64,000 nucleotides of DNA from UBA3210 sp963648895 (GTDB lineage: Bacteria; Bacillota_I; Bacilli_A; RFN20; CAG-449), in NCBI GenBank assembly GCA_963648895.1, contig CAVJGK010000001.1, positions 52,944-116,943 of the forward strand, given 5' to 3'. This document shows positions 1-8,879 of the stretch, piece by piece. The position numbers were made by a program, and so were the translations under genes. Below the pieces are notes generated by a model. It searched no databases. It saw only the letters and a list, made by a program, of their open reading frames with translations, and was not told where the DNA came from. The first letter of the stretch is position 1, and every line of letters starts with the position of its first letter.

Positions 1-12
1 TTGATTATTATA

Positions 13-42
13 ATTATACAATAAAAAAAGGTCTATGTAAAC
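13..42 (-). promoter_or_regulatory. sigma70-like promoter reading off the left edge
   Basis: Minus strand GTTTAC (37-42), exactly 18 nt, TATAAT (13-18). It overlaps the right arm and T-tract of the terminator at 23-57 and would drive a gene outside the window. The geometry is the same as about 15 other promoters here. Confidence 0.75.
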
Positions 43-57
43 CTAATTACATAGACC
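23..57 (-). terminator. Rho-independent terminator
   Basis: Perfect 11-bp inverted repeat (30-40 with 47-57, 6-nt loop) followed on the minus strand by seven T. It ends the operon whose last gene is at 74-412. Confidence 0.9.
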
Positions 58-73
58 AGAGGGGAGAGTCAAT

Positions 74-412
74 TTATTTCTTTTTCTTTTTCTTAGCAGG
101 TGTTTCTTCCGCTGTTTCTTCATGAACTTCTTCTACAGGTTCACATGCTTCTTCTTCGCACTCAATAACAGGTTCTTCATGCGCAACCTCAGCGGCAGGT
201 TCTTCTTCTTTAATCGCTTCGACAACTTCTGCTACTGCAGGCTCTTTACCTGCTTCTCTAACAAAAATTGCGTGATAACCATTTCTACCTGAAAGAACTT
301 CAAATCTACTATCAGTACATTCAAATAATACACCCGCAGGAACGATTCTTCCTAATTCTGCAATAACAACACCTAATACTTGTGATTGCTCAGTAGTTAC
401 AACTTGTTTCAT
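74..412 (-). CDS. Small protein with acidic repeat tail and poly-Lys end, unknown
   Basis: 112 aa, not recognised. The first ~60 residues look like a compact fold with alternating hydrophobic strands. The rest is low complexity: about 45 residues rich in Glu/Ala/Val/Pro, ending in a run of six Lys. There are two Cys in the acidic part (CEEEAC). It is the last gene of its operon, immediately followed by a strong terminator, and its start abuts the stop of the gene upstream. The acidic segment resembles that of the virion-associated protein at 55382-56788, so a structural or assembly role is possible, but this is only an inference. Ends with TAA. Confidence 0.6.
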   Translation of the reverse strand: MKQVVTTEQSQVLGVVIAELGRIVPAGVLFECTDSRFEVLSGRNGYHAIFVREAGKEPAVAEVVEAIKEEEPAAEVAHEEPVIECEEEACEPVEEVHEETAEETPAKKKKKK

Positions 413-1113
413 TATTTTCTTCCTCCGATTTTCTTTAATGATTTTAAAAACTTATTTAATTTTTTCTTTTTTCTATTACTTAGTTCTGGTTTTTCTAATT
501 CTACAGTTCCTTCAGAAATACCTTTAAGGAACTTAGCACCATTCCATTGATCTCTTGTTTCAGCGTCCTCAGATAATTCTTTATCTAATTCTTCAGATGT
601 TTTCATTAAGCTCTTAGTATACGCTTCTAATACTTCAGCTTTTTCATCTTCAGTTGCTTCATCAAATTCTGGTAATATTTCTAAACCATAATCTGCAACA
701 AGGATTCCATTTAGAGCATCCATTGCTTCACACATTATAATACTTGCTGCTTCATTCATTTTTAATGCTTTAGGTTTTGCTTCTATATCTTGATATGTAA
801 TTGTTATATCTGTAAATCTAGGTATAAAATATTCTTTACCTGTTAACCAATCTTTTTCTCTGAAAATAATCATTGTATTTCTTTCAGTAATCGCTGGATT
901 AAACATAACAACTACTCTATCTTTAAACTTAATTGCGATTGCTCTTTCTGAGTAACCAATTTGATTTGATGTTAGATATAGTCTATCGTCCTTTGCTTGG
1001 AGCGTATCGCATAGGTCTTCCATAATTTGAAGAGATTTATCTGTATCTTTTACATCAAATTCTCTCGCTCTTTCTGAAAGTTTTGTAACACTTCTTATTA
1101 TTCTTTTCTTCAT
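412..1113 (-). CDS. Peptide deformylase-like protein, apparently degenerate
   Basis: 233 aa. Residues ~45-150 resemble the peptide deformylase fold: 'TSNQIGYSERAIAI' matches the G-x-A-x-Q region, a 'FNPAI' strand follows, and 'ALNGILV' matches the stretch after the HExxH helix ('H-L-N-G-I'). The metal ligands are not preserved: the HExxH position reads 'MCEAMDALNG' and the EGCLS loop reads 'EKDWLTGK'. Deformylases remove the N-formyl group from nascent proteins; without the His ligands and Cys this copy is probably inactive on that substrate or has a structural role. The C-terminal ~80 residues are charged, with a Lys-rich end, and are not part of the deformylase fold. The assignment is by eye and moderately uncertain. 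Confidence 0.45.
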   Translation of the reverse strand: MKKRIIRSVTKLSERAREFDVKDTDKSLQIMEDLCDTLQAKDDRLYLTSNQIGYSERAIAIKFKDRVVVMFNPAITERNTMIIFREKDWLTGKEYFIPRFTDITITYQDIEAKPKALKMNEAASIIMCEAMDALNGILVADYGLEILPEFDEATEDEKAEVLEAYTKSLMKTSEELDKELSEDAETRDQWNGAKFLKGISEGTVELEKPELSNRKKKKLNKFLKSLKKIGGRK

Positions 1114-1122
1114 ATTGTCTGT

Positions 1123-1392
1123 CTATCTCTCCTCTACAGAAATACTATACTGATTTGTTTCGAAGTTACCTTTAAGGACTACTTCAAATTCACCATCTGT
1201 ATATCTATATAAACTCTCTGTAGAATCTATATCATCTTCTAATAGTTCTAGCTCTCTGTTATTGCTCCATAAAGCAAGTATATCAGCAAATTCATCACTA
1301 GAATCTAAACTAACTGTAAATTGATTATTATTAAATGTTCCAGAGTCAAAATCAATTGCTAAGACATTTTCTATAAATTCTCTGATTGACAT
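1123..1392 (-). CDS. Small acidic protein, unknown
   Basis: 89 aa, not recognised. The protein is acidic, with alternating beta-like segments such as 'NNQFTVSLDSSDEF' and 'GEFEVVLKGNF', suggesting a small beta-rich fold. The start overlaps the end of the upstream gene by 22 nt, indicating translational coupling within the operon. Ends with TAG. Confidence 0.6.
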   Translation of the reverse strand: MSIREFIENVLAIDFDSGTFNNNQFTVSLDSSDEFADILALWSNNRELELLEDDIDSTESLYRYTDGEFEVVLKGNFETNQYSISVEER

Positions 1393-1754
1393 TCTTCATG
1401 CTCCTCTGGAAGAGTATCCTTAATTTTAGCTAATGTTTCTTCATTTTCTTCTAGCACTTGATCTAGTGTAGCATTTTTAGCTTCAAACTCTTTTAATGCT
1501 TTTTGTTGATCTCTTAATGCTTTCTCATTCCTTAAGTTTTGAATAAATTTAGGTGGTTGATACATTAAATGTACTATATAAGCAACCCTATCGTAATTTG
1601 CTTTTACATTCATGTAATAGTTTTCAAAATTAGTTTTTTGCTCTTCTGAAACTAAACCTTGCTCAATTTCTTTGTTTACTTTGTCCAGCATCTTATTCAG
1701 TTCGTTATACTGTTTTTGGAGTTGAACAAAATAATTTTGTACATCTTTCTTCAT
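1371..1754 (-). CDS. Coiled-coil protein, unknown
   Basis: 127 aa, not recognised. Residues ~5-50 and 80-115 have heptad-like spacing of Leu/Ile/Tyr with many Lys/Glu, so two antiparallel coiled-coil helices are likely. It sits one base downstream of the gene at 1756-2280 and overlaps the start of the next gene. No enzymatic motif is visible. Confidence 0.6.
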   Translation of the reverse strand: MKKDVQNYFVQLQKQYNELNKMLDKVNKEIEQGLVSEEQKTNFENYYMNVKANYDRVAYIVHLMYQPPKFIQNLRNEKALRDQQKALKEFEAKNATLDQVLEENEETLAKIKDTLPEEHEECQSENL

Positions 1755-1755
1755 C

Positions 1756-2280
1756 TTAGTTCTCCTCTTTCTTAACTGCTTCTACATCTATTGCATCTGT
1801 CTCATTATTTATATTACCTAATATATCTTGTACTGCTGCTAATACTTTTCTTCTAGATTCTCTATTTAAACCCATACTAGAAGCATCTACAGAAATATTA
1901 GGACCTTGATTTATATTGATTTGTGTTATTTGTGTACCAGCTTGTTCACCAACATTTATTGCTTCTTGTGCTGCTTGCATATACTTAACTAAGTCTTGGT
2001 CTTTGATTAAATCAGGAGTTGATGCCATTCTATTAATGATTTCATCATCTATCATAGTTAACATGTTAGATAATTTATTTGCCCTAACGATATCTTTCTT
2101 ACGCCTGTTCAACTCAAAGAGTTTAGTTAAATCGTTTAATTCATTTGCATCAGTTGCACCTATGATTTTATCGGTTAATTGATTTCCTTCTCTAGCTAAT
2201 TTTGCTGTTGTAGATAACTCTTCTGTTTTTGTAAGCTCTAACGCTTTATCTTGTTCTTCTTGTAATTCAATATCTGCCAT
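1756..2280 (-). CDS. Helical protein, unknown (small-terminase-like guess)
   Basis: 174 aa, largely alpha-helical. Residues ~30-110 form charged helices and a linker 'TQININQGP' precedes a C-terminal segment 'LNRESRRKVLAAVQ'. The layout of a helical oligomerisation region followed by a short basic tail is seen in some phage small terminase or packaging accessory proteins, but no large terminase neighbours it here, so the product is left unnamed. It shares its first base with the stop of the gene upstream. Confidence 0.55.
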   Translation of the reverse strand: MADIELQEEQDKALELTKTEELSTTAKLAREGNQLTDKIIGATDANELNDLTKLFELNRRKKDIVRANKLSNMLTMIDDEIINRMASTPDLIKDQDLVKYMQAAQEAINVGEQAGTQITQININQGPNISVDASSMGLNRESRRKVLAAVQDILGNINNETDAIDVEAVKKEEN

Positions 2281-2609
2281 TAGAAGAACTCCTTATATAC
2301 ATTAGTTATCTTATCTGCTAGAGATTGCTCTAGAGCTAATTGTAATGGATTCTGTTCATCTACAATTGCTTTATTAATACTATTTTCAAATGTTGGTTTA
2401 GGCACAAACCTGTATCTAACCCCTTCATTATCAAATTTAATCTTTAGAATACCAAATCCAAAATCAATATCAACTTGATCATCTTTATTTTGTACTGCAT
2501 TTTCTACTGCATCACAAATAATCCACATCGCTTGTTTTGCCAATCTATTAATAGAAGCAAGTTGAATTGTGGTTAATTGAGATAAATCTTCTGCTAAGTT
2601 AACTCGCAC
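2280..2609 (-). CDS. Hypothetical protein, single alpha/beta domain
   Basis: 109 aa, not recognised. An N-terminal helix (residues ~10-40) is followed by a beta-hairpin 'VDIDFGFGILKIKF' and 'VRYRFVPKP', then a C-terminal helix. This helix-hairpin-helix shape recalls small DNA-binding folds but no diagnostic motif is present. It overlaps the gene upstream by 16 nt. Confidence 0.5.
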   Translation of the reverse strand: MRVNLAEDLSQLTTIQLASINRLAKQAMWIICDAVENAVQNKDDQVDIDFGFGILKIKFDNEGVRYRFVPKPTFENSINKAIVDEQNPLQLALEQSLADKITNVYKEFF

Positions 2610-2794
2610 TTTGTAATCCTCCTTGCTACATATGTAATATTTTCTTTTGCTTTAATTTCAGTTCTTTCAACTGAATTATTTAAATTGTGTACGTAATTAA
2701 TTAATGTCTTATCTAGTCTATCTTTTATACTGTCTGTTAATTTATAATTCTCAAATTTATATATATCTGCTCTAACAGATTCTAAGCTAGTCAT
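2594..2794 (-). CDS. Hypothetical small protein
   Basis: 66 aa, not recognised. Mostly helical and basic at its C-terminus ('YVARRITKCELT'). It overlaps both neighbours by a few codons, which fits coupled translation in a compact operon. Ends with TAG. Confidence 0.45.
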   Translation of the reverse strand: MTSLESVRADIYKFENYKLTDSIKDRLDKTLINYVHNLNNSVERTEIKAKENITYVARRITKCELT

Positions 2795-3149
2795 ATTCTT
2801 CTAGAATTTCTGAAAAAGCTTGATACCTATCAAATAGTTCCTTCTTACCGTCTACTGTAATATCAACTTCTTGATACGCTTTTTCAAAAGACATTCCTTC
2901 ATGAACTTTCTGATAAACTAATAAAACATTAATCATTTTCTTTAACTCGGTCATAGTAGGCACTGTAATTGTTGTACCCCCATATACAGAACATAACTTA
3001 AATAAACTTTCTTTATCTAGCACATAAATTAATTCGCATAGAGAACTATATTCAGGTTTATCACTTAATTTATATATGCCATATAACAATAAGTTTATTA
3101 AATCAGTATCTGCCAAGTTATTTAAATCTTTTGTTAATTGTCTTTGCAT
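2787..3149 (-). CDS. Hypothetical helical protein
   Basis: 120 aa, not recognised. It is predicted to be all-helical with several Leu-rich segments ('LINLLLYGIYKL', 'MINVLLVYQKV'); no signal peptide or convincing membrane helix. The start lies inside the end of the upstream gene (16-nt overlap). Confidence 0.5.
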   Translation of the reverse strand: MQRQLTKDLNNLADTDLINLLLYGIYKLSDKPEYSSLCELIYVLDKESLFKLCSVYGGTTITVPTMTELKKMINVLLVYQKVHEGMSFEKAYQEVDITVDGKKELFDRYQAFSEILEEYD

Positions 3150-3958
3150 AAATCATTATTATCCCCATAGGTAGAATTCATTATGGCATTAAAATCATCT
3201 ACATTAATGCTTTCATCAACTATAATTTCTTTAATCTCTTCTAGCATTGCATTTTTAGCTTTGTTAATTGTTACCTGTACAATAGTTGCATAAGACTCAT
3301 CTAAATGCCATAAAATAATATCTTTGTCTCTATACTTATTTAAAAACTTTGCCTCATCGAAAGATTCTTTATTTTGTCTTTCTGTATAATCAGCTTGTTT
3401 ACGCCTATCTAATGTAATTTGATTTACAAATGTTAATAAGCAAGAAGTATATAAATTTTGATATATAGCATCATGTTGCAAAGATTTGGGAATACTTCTT
3501 TTAACTATTTTAGGCGTAGCACGTAGTAGTTCTTCCATTAGATCTACAGTACGTTGATGATTTGCTTTTTCCAATGTTGCTCTACAAGTTTCTAAATATT
3601 TATCATTATCCCAGTCAACATACTCATTCAGCAATTCTTGATGACGCTCTTTTTCATATGCCATACGTCTAAAAGAGGCAACTGATTTAATATAATTAAG
3701 ACTTGACTTTAAGTTAGATAATTCTTCATTATGTCGTCTTTTAAATACATCATATGCCATAAAAGATGCAAATCCTTCATAGTCTTTAGATGATCTAAAA
3801 TATCTTCTTTTACATGCAACCATATAAGACAAGCACCACAAATAAACATATGCTTTTTCTAAATCACAATCTTCTTTGTAGAAATTAGCATCAAGTCATA
3901 TGCTCATTTGTGTGTAAGTTACATCTTTAGGTTTAGTTATTAATTGTGGTATTGCCAT
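3134..3958 (-). CDS. Hypothetical protein, intact only with TGA=Trp
   Basis: 274 aa when the TGA at 3896-3898 (residue 21, '..SIWLDANF..') is read as Trp. Without it the ORF would lack a credible start: the ATG at 3956-3958 gives 'MAIPQLITKPKDV' in frame. The protein is helical and basic in the middle, with a Cys/Trp-rich stretch near residues 35-50 ('WCLSYMVACKRRYF'). It contains many Tyr and Asn. The function is unknown. It follows sbcC with only 16 nt between the stop codon and this start, so it is probably co-transcribed with the recombination genes. Confidence 0.65.
3896..3898 (-). other. In-frame TGA codon read as Trp
   Basis: Residue 21 of the gene at 3134-3958. The frame is open on both sides and joins to an ATG. 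One of 18 in-frame TGA codons in the window. Confidence 0.75.
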
Positions 3959-3974
3959 TCATTATAATATACAA

Positions 3975-5846
3975 CTAATGAGCAGTAATATGTGAAATTC
4001 CATCCTCTCCCTTTTCAACAATTAATTTACTATCATAAGAAATAGATAAATCATTAATATGGTGGGAAATAATAAATACACTTTCAATATTAGATAAATT
4101 GGTTATAACTGATAAAATCTTTTGGCAACCCTTAGCATCTAAAAAGTCGAAAATTTCATCAATAACTAATATATTGCTTGTAATACCTAACTGAGAGCTT
4201 AATAAATCACGTAAAGCAAGCTGGATAATAATGTCTACCTTTTGTTTTTCACCGCCTGATAATGCTTCGTAATATTTATTATCATAAATAATATCTATAT
4301 AGTTCTCATTTAAACTAAATGATAAAGCATCAGAATCAAATACTTCTTTTGAATAAAAACCTACTCGCTGATTTATATAATTAATTACATTTTCTAGAAG
4401 TATTCCTCTAAACTCACGCTTAGCTAATGAAATCAAATTGGTGATAACCTGTATATGCTCATTGTCTACTACAATAGAAGACTCAATATTTTTTAGTTCT
4501 TTCTTTAACTTAGCAATATTTACCTCTAGTTCGTCTTTAGCACTTATAAGTTTATTATAGTTATCAGCTAATGTTTTTAATCTTACTTGTTCTTGTAGTT
4601 GTTGTTGCTGCTCTTTAGTTAATTGCTTTAAATCAGAGTCTAACTTTTTTAAAGTGTCATTTTTTTGTTTTTTATCTGCTAGATAATCGGCGTCTGCACT
4701 TTTTTGCTTTTCTGTATATTGAGACTCTATTTCTTTTATATTAGCACGCAAGCTCGTGATTTCCTTTTGCTTCTCCGTAATTGCTAGACTCTTAACCCGA
4801 GTCTCTTCCCATGCAGCACTGGTATCTATTTTAGTAACATTTAATAATTTTTGACCACAGGTTGGACAAATATCTGTAACTGCATCTAATTTCATTAATC
4901 TATTAATTTCTGTAGTAAGCTCAGCTTTCCATGCAATATATTCATTATTGGCGAGTTCTACTGCTTTCTTTGGTTCTATCAATGCTTCTCGCAAACTGCT
5001 TTGTAGGTCTACTTTTGCTTGGTTATAACTTTCGTCCAATACCTGTAAACTATCCTTTTCTCTATTTAGTTGTTCTTTGATATTCGTGCAATCTGAAGAA
5101 AGTTGTTTAATATCAGTGTCTAAAACATTTAAAAAATCATTTAAAGAACCATTTCGAGCGTACTTATCAAATTCTTTTAAATCTGCTTTAGCTACTTTTA
5201 ATTGGTCCTGATATATAGATAATTGTGTATTTAAACTTACTTTAGAATCTTCATGTGCTCTTAATTGTCCTGCAAGCTCTAGCTTACGGTCATCTAGTTT
5301 AGTTCTTACCGACTGAATCATATAATCTGACTTAGTTAACTTTTCTAGCTTTTCTTTTCGTAACCCTGGATGACCTTCCGTAAATTTACATGGTAAACCT
5401 TGACCTAGAATGATAACGCTTCCTAATAGCATTGAGGTTAAATCAGGTACATATTTTGCTAAGATTTGATTTGATTCTTTAATGCCTTTGCCAGATTTGT
5501 CTATACCATTAATATAGATTTTTAATTCTTGCTTTGGAGTTTTTACTCTTTTGATAACAAATTGATCATCATTAATATTAAACTCTAATTCTACCCAGCA
5601 ATCATTTGGATCAGCATAAATATTTTCTAAATTCTTAGATAATCCTTGAATTGTTTCTCCAGTTAAAGCAAAACTGATAGCATTGAAAACAGAAGATTTT
5701 CCTGACCCATTCGAAATAGCGTTATCTATTGTCCTATTATTTTTACCAGAAACAATCGTATACCCTAAACTATCGAGCAATACTTCTGCATGGTCAAAGC
5801 AAAGAAAATTGTGCATTGTTGCTTTTTTAAATTTGATATTAATCAT
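3975..5846 (-). CDS. sbcC: SbcC/Rad50-like recombination ATPase (T4 gp46-like)
   Basis: 623 aa SMC-family ATPase that, with the SbcD-like nuclease encoded just upstream, processes DNA ends during replication and recombination. The sequence shows Walker A 'NGSGKSS' near residue 46, two long coiled-coil arms, a zinc-hook 'CPTCGQ' near residue 325, the ABC signature 'LSGGEKQKVD' near 529 and Walker B 'ILVIDEIFDFLD' near 558, all in the expected order. The length matches compact phage gp46 proteins. Its ATG overlaps the sbcD stop, so the pair is translationally coupled. Ends with TAG. Confidence 0.93.
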   Translation of the reverse strand: MINIKFKKATMHNFLCFDHAEVLLDSLGYTIVSGKNNRTIDNAISNGSGKSSVFNAISFALTGETIQGLSKNLENIYADPNDCWVELEFNINDDQFVIKRVKTPKQELKIYINGIDKSGKGIKESNQILAKYVPDLTSMLLGSVIILGQGLPCKFTEGHPGLRKEKLEKLTKSDYMIQSVRTKLDDRKLELAGQLRAHEDSKVSLNTQLSIYQDQLKVAKADLKEFDKYARNGSLNDFLNVLDTDIKQLSSDCTNIKEQLNREKDSLQVLDESYNQAKVDLQSSLREALIEPKKAVELANNEYIAWKAELTTEINRLMKLDAVTDICPTCGQKLLNVTKIDTSAAWEETRVKSLAITEKQKEITSLRANIKEIESQYTEKQKSADADYLADKKQKNDTLKKLDSDLKQLTKEQQQQLQEQVRLKTLADNYNKLISAKDELEVNIAKLKKELKNIESSIVVDNEHIQVITNLISLAKREFRGILLENVINYINQRVGFYSKEVFDSDALSFSLNENYIDIIYDNKYYEALSGGEKQKVDIIIQLALRDLLSSQLGITSNILVIDEIFDFLDAKGCQKILSVITNLSNIESVFIISHHINDLSISYDSKLIVEKGEDGISHITAH

Positions 5847-6889
5847 TATAGAACTCCTCGTAATCTCATTAATTCATCAGATAAAGCTGGACTTGCCTCA
5901 AACTTAGTATTTGCTAAATCAATAAATTGTTGAATATGGTCTACTTTTGTAGAAAGTATTGAATCTTCGCTTGAAAATTCCGTACTGCTATAAATTGAAT
6001 TTAACCTATATTCTAAAATGTTAGGCGCATTATAAATTTTATTTAAAGTAGTCTCTTTTAAATTATTACTGCAAATAATTGAAACAACTGCATTTTGTTT
6101 TAAATTATCGAGAATAGTTAAATCTTTTTCTTCATTTAAAGTTAGCTTATAAAAATTAATAGCATGTGGATTTTCAACTGCATCTAAAATAATTGCGCCA
6201 TCATCTGTTACGGTTAATAAATACGCTAAATGTTCATATTTTAAAGCATCTTCATTAAAATTTTGACCAGTTAAATTTCCTATTAATACTATTTTCTTTT
6301 CTATTGTTTGTCCATTATGTAAATGTCCATCTAAGAATAAAGTACAATTCTCTAGAATATCTTTGATATCCATGCCTGTTTGACTGGTATATTTCCCGTA
6401 TTGAAGACCTGCAATATCTAAATGTGCAAAAACTACATTCTTTTTATTCTTATCCACAATAATGTCTGCTAATTTAGGTAATCTATCATCTGTTAAATAA
6501 GGAATAAAGTAAAAATCCACATAATTATTTATTATTCTTCTTTGAATTGTGCTATAAACATTAGCACCAATACTTTCAAAAAACTTTGTAGAAGAGAACT
6601 CTAAACTACTCACATTTGATTCATGGTTACCTACAATAAATGAATGATGATTTTTAGACCAATTTACATCTTGTAACGCTGAAATCTCTTCGCAATTTAA
6701 CGACTCTTTATCAAAAAAATCTCCTGCTGAAATAACATCTTCGCATCCTGTTTGACACGCTAAGTCTTCAACCCAGTTCATAGAATCTATTAAATTTTCT
6801 AGACGAACTGAATACTTATTACCTCTTCGTCTTAAAATAGAACTATATTGAGACCAATGAGGATCTGTATATACTAAGAACTTATGCAT
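5846..6889 (-). CDS. sbcD: SbcD/Mre11-like nuclease (T4 gp47-like)
   Basis: 347 aa calcineurin-type metallophosphoesterase, the nuclease subunit that partners SbcC. All metal-binding motifs are visible: 'YTDPHW' (D-x-H, residues 8-12), 'GDFFD' near 57, 'GNHE' near 86, 'AHLD' near 153 and 'GHLHNG' near 187. The C-terminal ~120 residues form the capping region that contacts the coiled-coil base of SbcC. The start overlaps the end of the gene upstream by 8 nt. Confidence 0.93.
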   Translation of the reverse strand: MHKFLVYTDPHWSQYSSILRRRGNKYSVRLENLIDSMNWVEDLACQTGCEDVISAGDFFDKESLNCEEISALQDVNWSKNHHSFIVGNHESNVSSLEFSSTKFFESIGANVYSTIQRRIINNYVDFYFIPYLTDDRLPKLADIIVDKNKKNVVFAHLDIAGLQYGKYTSQTGMDIKDILENCTLFLDGHLHNGQTIEKKIVLIGNLTGQNFNEDALKYEHLAYLLTVTDDGAIILDAVENPHAINFYKLTLNEEKDLTILDNLKQNAVVSIICSNNLKETTLNKIYNAPNILEYRLNSIYSSTEFSSEDSILSTKVDHIQQFIDLANTKFEASPALSDELMRLRGVL

Positions 6890-7214
6890 CTATATCACAC
6901 CACTCTTCTATATTTAAACCTAATGCGGTAAAAAATGTTAGATAATCTTTTTCTTTTTCTTTAAATGCTTCTGTGTGTTTTGCTGCTGCCAAATTAAGAA
7001 GAAAATTTAGGTCTTTTAGGGGCATATCGTCAGTTCTAAGCGCTTGATTCATTAAATCTTCCGGTTCTTGATAATAATTATGATTTAATAATTTTTCTCC
7101 TAATCTATAATAGTTATCTACATCATACCCTGCTTCAAGCATACTCCTTAATTCATTAACAATTACTGCTAATAATCTTTCACCGCATGGGTCTTGTTTT
7201 GTTCTGTCTAGCAT
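6882..7214 (-). CDS. Hypothetical protein between clamp-loader and SbcD genes
   Basis: 110 aa, all-helical, acidic, not recognised. It lies between the delta-like clamp-loader gene and sbcD and overlaps both by 7-8 nt, so it belongs to the same replication/recombination operon. There are no metal or nucleotide-binding motifs. Confidence 0.55.
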   Translation of the reverse strand: MLDRTKQDPCGERLLAVIVNELRSMLEAGYDVDNYYRLGEKLLNHNYYQEPEDLMNQALRTDDMPLKDLNFLLNLAAAKHTEAFKEKEKDYLTFFTALGLNIEEWCDIDA

Positions 7215-8083
7215 ATATAATTAACCTCCAATACTTTGCAGACAATATAATCAATAATGTCTTCTACTTCTAACTCTCCGAATTTAAATTTATTTTCAAT
7301 ACTACATAGCATTTTATATATCTTTATTAATTGTTCTTGTGAGTAAAATCCACAATTATATTTTTTTATTACCCATAACTGCTTATCGCTAATTCCTAAA
7401 CTTTGTGCTGTAGCATGTGTGTCTAACTGTACCCTGATAACATTTTTAAAATTATTTAGTGTAATTGTCCAAAAGTGCATAGGGGTTAAATCTATATAGG
7501 GTTTTACTTTTAGAACTTCATTTATCTTCTTTATATCTTTTTTAACCAAAGCACCTGTTAAATCAAATACTGTTGCATCTGATAAGGTATCGTAACAACC
7601 ATCTTTTACAGTTTGCTCCAAAATACTTAGTTGTTCATCTGAATTAAAAATACTTATCTTTTCCATATCAGAAATAAATCTAGCGTAATTAGTTGTATAC
7701 TGTGTTATTAATGCTTCCAGATATGATTCAGGAATACCCGGTAATTTGGTAGCAACATAATCTATAACTTGCCATCTTTCTAATTTAGGAAATACAACTG
7801 CATCCTTATTTTTAGATTCTTCACAAATCACAATGCAATTATCATGTGTATCTTCGCTTGCCCATTTTTTGATTTTTACTATATATAAGTTTGGGTCTTG
7901 AATAAATGATTCATCAGGAATAGCGCTTAATTGGTCAATAAACTTAATATCTAAGTGTTTGTTCTCACTAATAGACTTAAGGTATTGATCAACTATTATA
8001 TTATCCTCGGTAGCAACCCAAATCATAAATGAATTATCTAAAGTATTATTTTCTATTTGTGATTTTAGTTTCTTAATATCCAT
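7208..8083 (-). CDS. holA: DNA polymerase III delta-like clamp-loader subunit
   Basis: 291 aa. Bacterial delta opens the sliding clamp as part of the tau/gamma-delta-delta' loader. The overall plan fits: a divergent AAA+-like N-terminal half lacking Walker motifs, then a helical collar domain ('FDLTGALVKKDIKKINEVL', 'MHFWTITLNNFKNV', 'AQSLGISDKQLWVIKKY', 'IKIYKMLCSIENKFKFG') typical of the delta C-terminal region. It lies directly after the delta'-like and DnaX-like genes and the genome also encodes a clamp. The ATG is 6 nt downstream of a TATAAT and has no Shine-Dalgarno, so the mRNA from that promoter should be leaderless. Confidence 0.75.
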   Translation of the reverse strand: MDIKKLKSQIENNTLDNSFMIWVATEDNIIVDQYLKSISENKHLDIKFIDQLSAIPDESFIQDPNLYIVKIKKWASEDTHDNCIVICEESKNKDAVVFPKLERWQVIDYVATKLPGIPESYLEALITQYTTNYARFISDMEKISIFNSDEQLSILEQTVKDGCYDTLSDATVFDLTGALVKKDIKKINEVLKVKPYIDLTPMHFWTITLNNFKNVIRVQLDTHATAQSLGISDKQLWVIKKYNCGFYSQEQLIKIYKMLCSIENKFKFGELEVEDIIDYIVCKVLEVNYIC

Positions 8084-8089
8084 ATTTAT

Positions 8090-8119
8090 ATTATAACACT
8101 TTCTAATACTATTGTAAAC
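8090..8119 (-). promoter_or_regulatory. Promoter for delta-like gene (leaderless)
   Basis: GTTTAC (8114-8119), 18 nt, TATAAT (8090-8095), then 6 nt to the ATG at 8083. The expected start of transcription coincides with the A of the start codon. The -35 lies inside the end of the delta'-like gene. Confidence 0.7.
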
Positions 8120-8870
8120 AGTTACATGCTTGCCACATCTCTGTTAGTAAATAATCAATCTGTATCTTTTTATTATTCATTTGCCAGATAACTTTATCTA
8201 CTTCTAAAATTTTCTTATATAATGATAAATTAGATTTTTCTAATAATACTAAACGCATCATCTTAAGAAATAAATATAAATCATACTTACTGTATTCATC
8301 GCTATAATTAATCTTCTCTGAAATTGATAGTGTGTTAGTATAGGACGCTTGAGACATTGAATCTACAATAGCATTACATAATCCATATAATTTTTGAATA
8401 TCAGTATGAGATGCAAGCTCAAGCTGACCTGGAGTATGACAAATCTTATATGCTAACGGATCAATATTACTATTATAATTGTATAAAACAGAATCAGTAT
8501 AGGTATCCATTTTTAATGTATACGACCTAGTTAAGATAGTATCTAAGACTAAGCTCTCATTTTCAGCAAACAATAGAATATAAGTATATGGGGTAGGTTC
8601 TTCAAAGAATTTTAATAAAATATTCTGTTGTACTAAGTTCACCTTTAGAATATTAACAGTATATAAAGACATTGTATGACTTTCATATATTTGGTCTATA
8701 AACTCTTTACTCAATACATCTGTTAACTCAAACGGAGTTAAATTAAATTTTTTTGTGATATAATCAATAACTTCAGATTCCTCACTACCTCTTTCACCTA
8801 TTAAAAGCAAAGAATGTGGTAAAGTTTTAAAGTTATCAATTGTTTTTAATAACTTCTCTTGTCCAATCAT
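8109..8870 (-). CDS. holB: DNA polymerase III delta'-like clamp-loader subunit
   Basis: 253 aa AAA+-type protein. The N-terminus 'MIGQEKLLKTIDNF..HSLLLIGERG' and the 'LLKFFEEPTPYTYILLFAE' segment match the delta'/gamma family ('LLK-EEPP--t-fiL'). The P-loop is degraded ('GERGSEES' instead of G-x(4)-GKT), as expected for delta', which does not hydrolyse ATP. It is encoded just after the DnaX homologue and before the delta homologue. Ends with TAG. Confidence 0.82.
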   Translation of the reverse strand: MIGQEKLLKTIDNFKTLPHSLLLIGERGSEESEVIDYITKKFNLTPFELTDVLSKEFIDQIYESHTMSLYTVNILKVNLVQQNILLKFFEEPTPYTYILLFAENESLVLDTILTRSYTLKMDTYTDSVLYNYNSNIDPLAYKICHTPGQLELASHTDIQKLYGLCNAIVDSMSQASYTNTLSISEKINYSDEYSKYDLYLFLKMMRLVLLEKSNLSLYKKILEVDKVIWQMNNKKIQIDYLLTEMWQACNCLQ

Positions 8871-8879
8871 TTAATGCTC

